Shown piece by piece: positions 33,764 to 42,483 of a stretch of 64,000 nucleotides of DNA. This stretch comes from Arminella tubonensis (GTDB lineage: Bacteria > Pseudomonadota > Alphaproteobacteria > Rhizobiales > Rhizobiaceae). The notes beneath the pieces are model-generated. The model was not told the origin of the DNA. It worked only from the letters and a program-made list of their open reading frames with translations, and did not search any database. The position numbers and the translations under genes were made by a program. Positions within the stretch are counted from its first letter, which is position 1. Each line of letters begins with the position of its first letter. The stretch is from assembly GCF_003240585.1 (NCBI RefSeq), contig NZ_PCDP01000059.1, forward strand, positions 186,001 through 250,000. The letters run 5' to 3'.

Positions 33764-34348
33764 ATGACAAAGCTTGAAAACCCGGTATTGATGGCAACGA
33801 TCGGCGGAGCTCAAGGGCTGCGCGGCGAAGTGCGCGCCCGCGCCTACACCTCCGATCCCAGCGCCCTTGGCGACTACGGCAACCTCCAGACCCTCGACGG
33901 CCGCACCTTCGAAGTGCTTGAAATCCGCCAGACGAAGAACGTCGTCATCGTCCGCTTTCGTGGCATCAATGACCGCGAGGCGGCGGAAGCGTTGAACGGC
34001 CTCGAGCTCTATATCGATCGCGACAACCTCTCCGACGACGAGCTGGATGAAGACGAATTCTTCTATGCGGACCTCGAAGGCCTCGAAGCCGTCGATGATA
34101 AAGGGACGGGCTACGGCATCGTCAGCGGCGTCTACGATTTCGGCGCCGGCGATCTGCTGGAGCTGAAAGGCCCCGGAAAACGCCCCGTGCTCATTCCCTT
34201 CTCCGAAGCCGCCGTCCTCGAAATCGATCTCGAGAACGGCAGGATCCTGATCGATCCCCGCGCTGCCGGCCTGATCGACGATCCGAAGGACCAGATCGGC
34301 AGGCCGCCGAAATCTCCGGGCAAGTCCCCGGGCAAGCCAAAAGATTGA
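33764..34348 (+). CDS. rimM: ribosome maturation factor RimM
   Basis: A 194-residue 30S assembly factor. The N-terminal RimM domain has GGAQGLRGEVRARAYTSDP; the C-terminal PRC-barrel spans about residues 93-165 (FFYADLEGLEAV, DLLELKG, VLIPFSEAAVLEIDLENG). The final 25 residues are a lysine/proline tail (PPKSPGKSPGKPKD). It sits 8 bases before trmD in the classical rpsP-rimM-trmD-rplS order, though terminators split the run. Confidence 0.95.
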   Translation: MTKLENPVLMATIGGAQGLRGEVRARAYTSDPSALGDYGNLQTLDGRTFEVLEIRQTKNVVIVRFRGINDREAAEALNGLELYIDRDNLSDDELDEDEFFYADLEGLEAVDDKGTGYGIVSGVYDFGAGDLLELKGPGKRPVLIPFSEAAVLEIDLENGRILIDPRAAGLIDDPKDQIGRPPKSPGKSPGKPKD

Positions 34349-34355
34349 TCCGGCC

Positions 34356-35066
34356 ATGAGCTTCCGGGCAACGGTTCTGACGCTTTATCCCGAAATGTTT
34401 CCGGGCCACCTCGGAGCATCTCTCGCGGGCAAGGCGATGGAACGCGGACAATGGTCGCTCGACACACTGCAAATCCGCGATTTCGCCACTGATCGGCATC
34501 GCACGGTCGACGACACCCCGGCCGGCGGCGGCGCCGGAATGGTGCTGAAGCCTGACGTATTGGCCCGCGCCATCGACCATGCCTGCGAAAACGACCGCCG
34601 TCCCCGGCTACTGATGAGCCCGCGCGGTCGGCCATTGACGCAGGCACGCGTTCGCGAACTGGCGACAGGCGAAGGCGTCGTCATCGTCTGCGGTCGCTTT
34701 GAAGGCGTCGACCAGCGCGTCATCGATGGCCGCAATCTCGAGGAAGTCTCGATCGGAGACTATATTCTATCAGGCGGAGAACCGGCGGCGCTGACGCTGC
34801 TCGACGCGATCGTCCGGATCCTGCCAGGCGTGATGGGCAACGATCTCTCGGGGCTGCACGAGAGCTTCGAAAACGGTCTGCTCGAACATCCGCACTACAC
34901 CCGTCCGCAGGAATGGGAAGGAAGCGAGATTCCGTCGGTCCTGACCTCCGGCAATCACGGCGCCATTGCCAAGTGGCAAAAACAGGAAGCGCTACGGCTG
35001 ACCAAAGAGAGGCGTCCGGACCTTTTGGAACAGCTTGAGAAGGAAAAAATGTCCACCAAGGGATGA
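34356..35066 (+). CDS. trmD: tRNA (guanine-N1)-methyltransferase
   Basis: A 236-residue SPOUT-fold enzyme making m1G37 in tRNA. Knot motifs are present: LLMSPRGRPLTQ, CGRFEGVDQRVID and SIGDYILSGGEPAALTLLDA, with the catalytic Asp in the C-terminal domain (LTSGNHGAIAKWQ region). The ATG follows the rimM stop by 7 bases. A leader of about 170 bases separates it from rplS. Confidence 0.97.
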   Translation: MSFRATVLTLYPEMFPGHLGASLAGKAMERGQWSLDTLQIRDFATDRHRTVDDTPAGGGAGMVLKPDVLARAIDHACENDRRPRLLMSPRGRPLTQARVRELATGEGVVIVCGRFEGVDQRVIDGRNLEEVSIGDYILSGGEPAALTLLDAIVRILPGVMGNDLSGLHESFENGLLEHPHYTRPQEWEGSEIPSVLTSGNHGAIAKWQKQEALRLTKERRPDLLEQLEKEKMSTKG

Positions 35067-35137
35067 CAAACCCCTGCGTTTGGTGTAACTGCCCACGCGG
35101 ACATGGGTTATACCCGTCGACCAGCAAACAAAGAATG

Positions 35138-35183
35138 GCGAATTCGCTCCCGTCCGGAAGGACAAAATCCCGAGGCATTGTCC
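35138..35183 (+). promoter_or_regulatory. rplS 5' leader with mutually exclusive hairpins
   Basis: The trmD-rplS gap holds a perfect 10-base palindrome (35138-35147). It also holds a hairpin GTCC-GGAA-GGAC (35152-35163) whose 3' arm also pairs as GGACAA (35160-35165) with TTGTCC (35178-35183). The two hairpins cannot form together. That is the layout of a switch, as in autoregulated ribosomal-protein leaders, but no known L19 leader consensus is recognised. Confidence 0.35.
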
Positions 35184-35239
35184 AAAGGATCATTGGCTGA
35201 GCGCTCTGGCTGTTACAGAAAAACTAGAGGTTTAGACCA

Positions 35240-35806
35240 ATGAACATCATCCAGCAGCTTGAGGCCGAACAGGCCGCCAAGATCGAAGCCCAGCGCAAGC
35301 TTCCTGAATTCTCCCCGGGCGACACGCTTCGTGTCAACGTGAAGGTCACGGAAGGCACGCGTACCCGCGTACAGGCCTACGAAGGCGTCTGCATCGCCCG
35401 CTCCGGCGGCGGCATCCATGAGAACTTCACGGTTCGCAAGATTTCCTACGGTGAAGGCGTCGAGCGCGTATTCCCGATCTATTCGCCGATGATCGAAAGC
35501 GTCGACGTCGTTCGCCGCGGTAAGGTCCGTCGCGCCAAGCTCTATTACCTGCGCGACCGTCGCGGCAAGTCTGCTCGTATCGTTGAAGACACGGGCACCC
35601 GCGCTCGCAAGCTCAATGACGCCGAGCGCCAGGCATTTGCCGAGGAAAAGGCACGCCTCGAAGCCGAGAAGGTTGCAGCAGCACAGGCACTGGCAGCCGA
35701 AAAGGCAGCAGCAGAAGCCGCTGAAGCAGCAGCTGCCAAGGAAGCAGCCGCAGCCAAGGCCGCTGAAGAAGCAGCCGCCGCAGCCGCAGAGCCTGCAGCA
35801 GAATAA
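35240..35806 (+). CDS. rplS: 50S ribosomal protein L19
   Basis: A 188-residue L19 at the 30S-50S interface. The core to about residue 120 is canonical (LPEFSPGDTLRVNVKV, SYGEGVERVFPIYSP, VRRAKLYYLRDRRGKSARI). The last 65 residues are an alanine/glutamate/lysine repeat region predicted to be a long helix. The E. coli protein has 115 residues. A strong terminator follows directly. Confidence 0.97.
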   Translation: MNIIQQLEAEQAAKIEAQRKLPEFSPGDTLRVNVKVTEGTRTRVQAYEGVCIARSGGGIHENFTVRKISYGEGVERVFPIYSPMIESVDVVRRGKVRRAKLYYLRDRRGKSARIVEDTGTRARKLNDAERQAFAEEKARLEAEKVAAAQALAAEKAAAEAAEAAAAKEAAAAKAAEEAAAAAAEPAAE

Positions 35807-35827
35807 TCTTTCGCTAATCGAATTTCG

Positions 35828-35856
35828 AAAAGGCGGCCCCCGGGTCGCCTTTTTTA
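35828..35856 (+). terminator. rho-independent terminator after rplS
   Basis: Stem AAGGCG/CGCCTT with a 10-base loop, followed by a T run, 22 bases past the rplS stop. It ends the ribosomal cluster. Confidence 0.9.
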
Positions 35857-36004
35857 TTGTCGGGATTTCTGGGAAAGGCATTCCCGATCTCGCACAAGCT
35901 TTGGATTGCCGTTCCTCAATTTATGCACGACGCGATGTCAACCGGCTTGTCATCCCCTTGGCAACTATGACAGTTTCCTCACGCGCTAATATGGGGAGAT
36001 TTTC

Positions 36005-36802
36005 ATGTCGCTACGTCGTTCGTTCCTTCTGGGCCTGACCGCCCTTGCCCTGATGCCCTTTGCAAGCTTCGCAGCCGGCCTGCCTGATCTGGCGGGTAAG
36101 AAGGTCGTGGTCGTCACCGAGAATGCCTATCCGCCGCTGCAGTTCGTCGATCCGAAAACGGGCAAGGCGATCGGCTGGGAATATGACGCGATGAACGAGA
36201 TCGCCAAGCGGCTGAATTTCAAGGTCGAGTACCAGAACACCAGCTGGGATGCGATGATCCAGGCGGTATCAGATGGGCAATACAACATCGGCATGACCGG
36301 CATCACCATCAAGGAAGATCGCAAGCAGAAGGTCGATTTCTCCGACCCCTACATGCGCTCGCAACAGTTCATGCTGGTCCGCGGCGACGAGAAGCGCTTC
36401 ACGGATGCGAAAACCTTCGGCGCCTTCAAGGATGGACTGGTCGGGGCGCAGGCAGGCACCACGCCGTTCTACACCGCCGTCTACGAAGTGCTCGACGGCA
36501 ACGAGCAGAACCCGCGCATAAAGCTGTTCGAGACATTCGGCGCGACGGTCCAGGCGCTAAAGACCGGCGACGTCGACACGGTGCTGACCGACGGCACCGC
36601 CGGCAAGGGCTATGTCGACGCATCGGGCGGCGCCTTGAAGCTCATCGGCGGCCCGCTCGGCGTCGAGGACTTCGGCTTCATCTTCACCAAGGGCTCGGAT
36701 CTCGTCGCCCCCGTCAATGCGGCAATCGCGGCGCTGAAGGCCGACGGCACGCTCGACGCACTCAACAAGAAGTGGTTCGTAGACTACAAGATGGGCCAAT
36801 GA
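36005..36802 (+). CDS. amino-acid ABC transporter periplasmic binding protein
   Basis: A 265-residue family-3 (polar amino acid) solute-binding protein. Residues 1-23 are a signal peptide (FLLGLTALALMPFASFA). Binding-site motifs follow: NAYPPLQFVD, GWEYDAMNEIAKRL, DAMIQAVSDGQYNIGMTGITI (the family signature), and the hinge segment DGLVGAQAGTT. GGGGAG precedes the ATG. A permease gene follows 34 bases later. The exact ligand cannot be read from sequence. Confidence 0.92.
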   Translation: MSLRRSFLLGLTALALMPFASFAAGLPDLAGKKVVVVTENAYPPLQFVDPKTGKAIGWEYDAMNEIAKRLNFKVEYQNTSWDAMIQAVSDGQYNIGMTGITIKEDRKQKVDFSDPYMRSQQFMLVRGDEKRFTDAKTFGAFKDGLVGAQAGTTPFYTAVYEVLDGNEQNPRIKLFETFGATVQALKTGDVDTVLTDGTAGKGYVDASGGALKLIGGPLGVEDFGFIFTKGSDLVAPVNAAIAALKADGTLDALNKKWFVDYKMGQ

Positions 36803-36836
36803 GTTCGCGCCGAGTGCAGATCCGAAGCTTCGCCTG

Positions 36837-37658
36837 ATGGACCCGCAGCCCCCTCCGGCCGGAAACGTCGAGGGCGACTATCCCTGGTGGCTGGTCGCTC
36901 TCGCTATCCTGGCGATCGGCATCGCCGCCGTCATCGTCACCAACGACCTTTACGCCCAGGTCTTCCAGACCGTAGCAAACGGCGCCGCGATCACCATATT
37001 CGTCACGCTCGTGGCCTTCGTGCTCGCCACCCTGTTCGGCCTCGGCATCGCGCTGCTCGGTCTCTCGGACAGCATCGTGCTGCGCCAGATCTCGCGCTTC
37101 TATATCGAGGTGATCCGAGGCATTCCGATCCTCGTTCTCTTGTTCTACGTCGCCTTCGTCGGAGCACCCGCAGTCGTCACGGCATATAATTTCATCACCG
37201 CTCCGCTTGTCGCCGCCGGCTGGACAGAACCGCTGATGGTACGCGAAGTCTCTCTCATGTGGCGCGCCATCATCGCTTTGACCATCGGCTACGCTTCCTT
37301 CATCGCCGAGATCTTCCGCGCCGGCATTCAGGCCGTCGATCACGGCCAGATCGAAGCCGCAAAGGCGCTCGGCCTCTCGCGCTATCAGCGCTTTCGCCTC
37401 GTCGTCTTCCCGCAGGCGATCCGCGTCATCTTCCCGCCGCTCTCCAACGATTTCGTCTCGATGGTCAAGGATTCGTCGCTGGTCTCGGTACTAGGCGTCG
37501 CCGATATCACGCAGATGGGAAAGGTCTACGCATCAGGCTCGTTCCGCTTCTTTGAAACCTACTCCATCGTCACCTATATCTACCTGATCCTGACGATCGG
37601 TCTGTCGCTTGTGCTGCGGCAGGTGGAAAAGCGGATGCGCAGAACGCCCGGACGGTAG
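36837..37658 (+). CDS. amino-acid ABC transporter permease (HisM/GlnP type)
   Basis: A 273-residue inner-membrane permease with five to six helices. The family's EAA loop is EAAKALGLSRYQRFRLVVFPQAIR near residues 181-205, the contact point for the ATPase. The N-terminal helix (about 18-40) is followed by a segment VANGAAITIFVTLVAF typical of the HisM/GlnP class. The ATP-binding subunit is missing: the next gene is leuC. The pair must borrow an ATPase from elsewhere. Confidence 0.92.
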   Translation: MDPQPPPAGNVEGDYPWWLVALAILAIGIAAVIVTNDLYAQVFQTVANGAAITIFVTLVAFVLATLFGLGIALLGLSDSIVLRQISRFYIEVIRGIPILVLLFYVAFVGAPAVVTAYNFITAPLVAAGWTEPLMVREVSLMWRAIIALTIGYASFIAEIFRAGIQAVDHGQIEAAKALGLSRYQRFRLVVFPQAIRVIFPPLSNDFVSMVKDSSLVSVLGVADITQMGKVYASGSFRFFETYSIVTYIYLILTIGLSLVLRQVEKRMRRTPGR

Positions 37659-37914
37659 ATCTCCGGCGTCTGCGGCTGAATGTCGTCATTGCCGACGGCG
37701 TGAAAAATTGATAAGAGCGTCGCTTATGACAAGGATCATGGGGAAAAGCGGACATTACGTCCCGGTTTTCGTGCTGCAGGACCATAAGCGCCTGCCGGCC
37801 CGTTTCTTTGCGATGATTTCGGGCGCGCTAAACAGCCGACTTAGCTGACCTCGCCTAGGCGGCGGACCGCTTCCGCCAATTCCTTTTCCATGACACCAAT
37901 ACGGATTTGTAGCC

Positions 37915-39324
37915 ATGAGCGCACCCCGCACCCTTTACGATAAAATCTGGGATGACCACGTCGTCAACACGCAGGACGATGGTACCTGTCTTCTCTACAT
38001 CGACCGCCACCTCGTTCACGAAGTGACGTCGCCGCAGGCATTCGAAGGCCTGCGCATGACCGGTCGTCATGTTCGCGCGCCGCAGAAGACGCTGGCCGTC
38101 GTCGACCACAATGTGCCGACCTCGCCTGATCGTCATCTCGGCATCAAGAACGAGGAAAGCCGCATCCAGGTCGAAGCATTGGCAACCAATGCCGCCGAAT
38201 TCGGCGTCGAATATTATTCGGCCAGCGACAAGCGCCAGGGCATCGTCCATATCGTCGGCCCCGAGCAGGGCTTCACGCTGCCCGGCATGACCATCGTCTG
38301 CGGCGATAGCCACACATCGACCCACGGCGCCTTCGGGGCGCTCGCCCACGGCATCGGCACGTCGGAGGTCGAGCACGTTCTCGCCACCCAGACGCTGATC
38401 CAGCAAAAGGCAAAGAACATGCTGGTCCGCGTCGACGGCCAGCTGCCGCCTCACGTGACCGCCAAGGACATCATCCTTGCCATCATCGGCGAGATCGGCA
38501 CAGCCGGCGGCACCGGCCACGTCATCGAATTTGCCGGCGAGGCAATCCGCGCGCTGTCGATGGAAGGCCGCATGACCATCTGCAACATGACGATCGAGGG
38601 CGGCGCCCGCGCCGGCCTGATCGCGCCGGATGAGAAGACCTTCGAATATATCAAGGGCAAGCCTCGCGCGCCGAAGGGCGAGCAGCTGGCGCAGGCGATC
38701 GAATACTGGAAGACGCTGCAGACCGACGAAGGCGCCCATTATGACCGCGTCGTCGTCCTCGATGCCGCCGCCTTGCCGCCCATCGTCTCCTGGGGCTCCT
38801 CGCCGGAAGACGTGATCTCCGTGCAGGGTATCGTTCCGAACCCGGACGAGATCCAGGACGAGAACAAGCGGACATCGAAGTGGCGTGCGCTAGACTACAT
38901 GGGCCTGAAGCCGGGCACCAAGATGACCGACATCACGCTCGACCGCGTCTTCATCGGCTCATGCACCAACGGCCGCATCGAGGACCTGCGCGAAGTCGCC
39001 AAGGTCGTCGAAGGCAAGACCGTCGCCTCCACGGTCGATGCGATGATCGTACCCGGCTCCGGCCTCGTCAAGGAGCAGGCGGAAGCCGAAGGCCTCGACA
39101 AGATCTTCAAGGCTGCGGGTTTTGACTGGCGCGAGCCCGGCTGTTCCATGTGCCTTGCCATGAACGACGACCGCCTGAAGCCCTACGAACGCTGCGCCTC
39201 GACCTCGAACCGCAACTTCGAGGGCCGCCAGGGCCATAAGGGCCGCACGCATCTGGTATCGCCCGCCATGGCAGCCGCCGCCGCAATCGCCGGCCACTTC
39301 GTGGACATCCGCGACTGGAAGTGA
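37915..39324 (+). CDS. leuC: 3-isopropylmalate dehydratase large subunit
   Basis: A 469-residue aconitase-family enzyme of leucine synthesis. Cluster cysteines appear in FIGSCTNGR and CSMCLAMN; substrate loop CGDSHTSTHGAFGAL is near residue 130. It needs the small subunit LeuD, which is not in the window, as is usual in rhizobia. The 256-base gap upstream (37659-37914) has no clear leader peptide; the small frame at 37726 lacks leucine runs and I do not call it. Confidence 0.96.
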   Translation: MSAPRTLYDKIWDDHVVNTQDDGTCLLYIDRHLVHEVTSPQAFEGLRMTGRHVRAPQKTLAVVDHNVPTSPDRHLGIKNEESRIQVEALATNAAEFGVEYYSASDKRQGIVHIVGPEQGFTLPGMTIVCGDSHTSTHGAFGALAHGIGTSEVEHVLATQTLIQQKAKNMLVRVDGQLPPHVTAKDIILAIIGEIGTAGGTGHVIEFAGEAIRALSMEGRMTICNMTIEGGARAGLIAPDEKTFEYIKGKPRAPKGEQLAQAIEYWKTLQTDEGAHYDRVVVLDAAALPPIVSWGSSPEDVISVQGIVPNPDEIQDENKRTSKWRALDYMGLKPGTKMTDITLDRVFIGSCTNGRIEDLREVAKVVEGKTVASTVDAMIVPGSGLVKEQAEAEGLDKIFKAAGFDWREPGCSMCLAMNDDRLKPYERCASTSNRNFEGRQGHKGRTHLVSPAMAAAAAIAGHFVDIRDWK

Positions 39325-39364
39325 TGCAGCGTCCCTGCACCGGCTCGACAAGGCCCACTCGCTA

Positions 39365-39450
39365 CTCGACGTCATCCTCGGCCTTGTGCCGAGGATCTGC
39401 CCAGCTCAATGAGATCGCAGATGCTCGGGACAGGCCCGAGCATGACGAGA
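39365..39450. repeat. palindromic intergenic repeat with two hairpins
   Basis: Hairpin ATCCTCGG-N7-CCGAGGAT (39374-39396) and hairpin GCTCGGG-N4-CCCGAGC (39423-39441, near-perfect), joined by a spacer, then a CATGACGAGAG end. The GACGTCATCCTCGG opening is a commonly repeated intergenic motif in rhizobial genomes as I recall. It lies between convergent leuC and the DedA gene and could also slow transcription there. Confidence 0.65.
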
Positions 39451-39499
39451 GAAGCGGGGGCTTTGTCAGCATTTTCAAGGCACGCTCGTCGGGGCGTCA

Positions 39500-40102
39500 T
39501 CAAAGCATCTGCCGGAGCTCGCCGAACCAGTGGCCGACAAAATCGCCGAAGAAATAGGGGCCTAGTCCCCAGACGCCAACCCACAAGGCGGCGCCGACCA
39601 TGTTGGCGATCACGAAGCGAAGCCACGGCATGTCCATCGAGCCGGCGACCAGGCCGTTCAACTGCCGCAGGATGACGAAGAAGCGGGCGGTGACGACGAT
39701 AATGGCGCCCTTCGCGCGAAAAACCTCCTCCAGCTTGTGCAAACGGTCGGGCGTCAGCTTCACCAGCCAACCATACCGCTCGAGGATCGGACGACCGCCG
39801 AAGCGACCGATCAGGTAGCCGGTGAAGTCGCCGAGGACCGCAGCCACCCACACGGCAAGGCAGACGTCGACAATGGCGAGATCCTGCCGCGATGCGAGCA
39901 GCGACGCGCTGACCAGGGCGCTTTCGCCCGGCAGTGGCACACCGAGCGATTCGAAATAGATGATGATGAAGAGGGTCAGCAATCCGTATTGATGGAGGTA
40001 GGTGCCGATGGCCGACCAGGCGTCATGCAGGAAACTCAAGTGATGGCTTTCATGATTGAGCTGAAGGATCTGGGATGCCGATACCCCACTCTCCGCCCGC
40101 AT
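39500..40102 (-). CDS. DedA-family membrane protein
   Basis: A 200-residue inner-membrane protein of the DedA/SNARE-associated family. Conserved parts are FESLGVPLPGESALVSASLLA near residues 50-70, GDFTGYLIGRFGG, and the FARFF-like VVTARFFVILRQLNGLVAG. DedA proteins are linked to lipid flipping (undecaprenyl phosphate or phospholipids) and proton homeostasis. The start is uncertain: the ATG at 40102 has no ribosome site, and a TTG at 40036 (before SFLHDAWSAIGTYL) is possible. Confidence 0.88.
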   Translation of the reverse strand: MRAESGVSASQILQLNHESHHLSFLHDAWSAIGTYLHQYGLLTLFIIIYFESLGVPLPGESALVSASLLASRQDLAIVDVCLAVWVAAVLGDFTGYLIGRFGGRPILERYGWLVKLTPDRLHKLEEVFRAKGAIIVVTARFFVILRQLNGLVAGSMDMPWLRFVIANMVGAALWVGVWGLGPYFFGDFVGHWFGELRQML

Positions 40103-40130
40103 GCCAGCAGAGAGTGGATCGGGCGCTTCC

Positions 40131-40961
40131 TTAGAACGCCGCCGTCATCGGATCGGGACCGATCCGGCCCTTCGGTGTATCGAGCCTGTCTATTTGGGCC
40201 AGGTCGTCGGCATCCAGTTTGAAGTCGAACACCTTGAAGTTCTCCTCGATCCGGCTTGGCGTCACCTACTTCGGAATGACGATCAGGCCGTTGTCGATGT
40301 GCCAGCGAATGACGACCTGCGCCGGCGTGCGACCGTGTTTTGCCGCGACCGATCCGATGACGGGGTTGGTCAGAAGCTGACCCTGTCCGAGCGGGCTCCA
40401 CGATTCGGTCTTGATCCCGAGCTCCTCGTGAACCTCCCGCAAGGCGCGCTGCTGGAAATCAGGATGCAGTTCGACCTGGTTGAGCACAGGCGTAACACCG
40501 GTTTCGCCGACAATGCGCCTCAGCTGCTCGGGCCCGAAATTGGAAACGCCGATCGATTTCGCCTTGCCCTCTTCCTTCAGCCGCACGAAAGCCTTCCAGC
40601 TGTCGAGATAGCGGTCGCGCTTCGGCGCCGGCCAGTGGATGAGGTAAAGATCGACGTAGTCTGTGCCAAGCCGCTTGAGGCTGGCATCTATCGCTCTCAG
40701 CGTCGTGTCGAAGCCCTGCGCATCGTTCCAGAGCTTGGTCGTCAGGAAAATCTCGCTTCGTGTAACGCCGGAGCTGCGAATGCCCTCGCCGACACCGTCC
40801 TCGTTGCTGTAGATCGCTGCTGTATCGACATGGCGATAGCCTGCGGCAATTGCCGCACGCACGGTGGGAGCCGCGATATTCTCCGGCGTCCGCCAGACGC
40901 CGAGGCCCACCTGCTGGATGGAATTTCCGTCGTTGAAGGTAATTGAAAGTTGATCGGTCAC
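40131..40961 (-). pseudogene. aldo/keto reductase interrupted by an in-frame amber codon
   Basis: A 276-codon AKR frame (2,5-diketo-gluconate reductase type). It starts with GTG at 40961 after a GGAGAG ribosome site. The catalytic Asp, Tyr, Lys and His are intact (VDTAAIYSNED, FLTTKLW, LIHWPAP). A TAG at 40266-40268 replaces the codon after IVIPK; beyond it the frame continues VTPSRIEENFKVFDFKL to a TAA at 40131. The lost 45 residues include the Ser-Arg-x-x-Glu-Asn cofactor segment, so the 231-residue product is probably inactive. A single-base TCG-to-TAG change explains it; a sequencing error is possible. Confidence 0.85.
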
Positions 40962-41086
40962 AATATCTCTCCGAATGACTGACGCATCCTTGATCAGGGA
41001 AATCGCAAACGGCGCGAATGGCCGAGCAATTCTATATAGGTCCCGGGCGCTGTTATATAAGTGCGAGCGATGCAGCAGGGCCGTCG

Positions 41087-41635
41087 CTACAGCACCCGGA
41101 CGGTCATTCCCTTGCGCATGTGCCGAACCAGACGCCGCATATCGGCCAGACTGACGGCGATGCATCCGGCTGTCGGCTCATAGCCGGGCTTGATCAGGTG
41201 AAAGAAGATCGCCGATCCACGATTGCGGCGTCGCGACGTGACGTTCCAGTCGAGCACGAGACACACGTCGTAGAGCCCGTCGCCACGCATCATCTCTTCG
41301 TGGCTCGGCTTGAACGGCGCTTTCACCAGCCTGTTGTAGTTGGGATTTTCAGGCTGGTCGCACCACAGCATGTCCTTCCGTATCCGCCGCATGGAAAGCG
41401 GCGTCGCAAGGGACCGAACATGATCGCCGCGCGTGAACCCGTAAAGCAGCTTCATCGCGGCGATCGGCGTGGCGCCGTCCCCTTCTAGCTTAAGGGCGCG
41501 CCGCCCCGATCGACCAATTGCCGCCGGCACCGTCAGCCCGCCAAACTGCACCAGCGCACGGCTGCTTCGTCCCGGAGCCGGCCGTACGACGATCGTCGAT
41601 GACGTTGGACGACGACCGTGCCTTGCTTTTTCCAT
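41087..41635 (-). CDS. L,D-transpeptidase (YkuD domain) family protein
   Basis: A 182-residue protein with the YkuD catalytic region at the C-terminus: GSAIFFHLIKPGYEPTAGC followed by IAVS, containing the conserved His and the nucleophile Cys (S/T-x-G-C-I-A). It belongs to the small L,D-transpeptidase-like group common in rhizobia. No Sec signal is visible; the N-terminus is strongly basic. The start is uncertain: ATG at 41635 has a weak GAGAAAG, another ATG is at 41671. Role in 3-3 cross-linking of peptidoglycan is known for the family and only inferred here. Confidence 0.82.
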   Translation of the reverse strand: MEKARHGRRPTSSTIVVRPAPGRSSRALVQFGGLTVPAAIGRSGRRALKLEGDGATPIAAMKLLYGFTRGDHVRSLATPLSMRRIRKDMLWCDQPENPNYNRLVKAPFKPSHEEMMRGDGLYDVCLVLDWNVTSRRRNRGSAIFFHLIKPGYEPTAGCIAVSLADMRRLVRHMRKGMTVRVL

Positions 41636-41784
41636 CTTTCTCACATGTTTTTGCTTTGCGCGTGATTTCATTTGAAATCATAGCAGTTTCAAGGGGACGA
41701 CCAAGCCGTCGCCGTCGTCTCGCTTGCCAAAAACGCAATTTGGCGTAGGACTTTACTAGATCGAACCATGAGGACGAGATCCGT

Positions 41785-42468
41785 ATGACCGCACGCACCA
41801 TTCTATTGGTGGACGATGACAACGACCTCCGCGAGATGCTGGTCGAGCAATTGTCGCTTTATGAAGAGTTCTCGGTCTTGCAGGAAGCCAACGCCGCCAA
41901 GGGCGTGGCGGCAGCGCGCGCAACTCCCGTCGACCTGCTGATCATGGATGTCGGGCTGCCCGACATGGATGGACGCGAGGCCGTGAAGCTGCTGCGCAAG
42001 GGTGGCTTCAAATCGCCGATTATCATGCTGACCGGTCATGACACCGATTCCGATACCATCCTTGGGCTGGAAGCCGGCGCCAACGACTACGTCACCAAGC
42101 CGTTCCGCTTTGCCGTGCTTCTCGCCCGTATCCGCGCGCAGCTGCGCCAGCACGAGCAGAGCGAGGACGCCACCTTCACCGTCGGCCCCTATCTCTTCAA
42201 GCCGAGCCAGAAGCTGCTGACGACGGACGACGGCCAGAAGATCCGCCTGACCGAGAAGGAAGCGGCGATCATTCGCTATCTCTACCGCGCCGACCAGAAG
42301 GTCGTCACGCGCGACATCCTGCTGGAAGAGGTCTGGGGCTATAATTCCGGCGTCACCACCCACACCCTCGAAACGCATGTTTACCGCCTGCGCCAGAAGA
42401 TCGAGCGCGATCCGTCGAATGCCGAGATCCTGGTGACGGAAAACGGCGGCTACAAGATCATACCGTAA
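41785..42468 (+). CDS. OmpR-family response regulator (CenR/OtpR-like)
   Basis: A 227-residue two-domain regulator. The receiver has the acidic pair VDDDND, phospho-acceptor Asp55 in IMDVGLPD and the TKPF lysine near 105. The C-terminal winged helix ends with THTLETHVYRLRQKIE. No histidine kinase is adjacent. The following CNB-domain gene, 15 bases away, is the same partner seen next to OtpR in Brucella, whose orthologues (CenR in Caulobacter) control the cell envelope. The orthology is inferred from context and overall similarity as I recall it. Confidence 0.9.
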   Translation: MTARTILLVDDDNDLREMLVEQLSLYEEFSVLQEANAAKGVAAARATPVDLLIMDVGLPDMDGREAVKLLRKGGFKSPIIMLTGHDTDSDTILGLEAGANDYVTKPFRFAVLLARIRAQLRQHEQSEDATFTVGPYLFKPSQKLLTTDDGQKIRLTEKEAAIIRYLYRADQKVVTRDILLEEVWGYNSGVTTHTLETHVYRLRQKIERDPSNAEILVTENGGYKIIP

Positions 42469-42483
42469 GGCAGGGACGTCACC

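Noticed and set aside
31238..34357. Open frame of 1039 codons on the minus strand opposite ffh to rimM
   Set aside because: It is the mirror of well-identified genes in GC-rich DNA; its translation is low complexity and matches no family.
37726..37848. Leader peptide before leuC
   Set aside because: The small frame has no leucine run and no attenuator hairpin follows.
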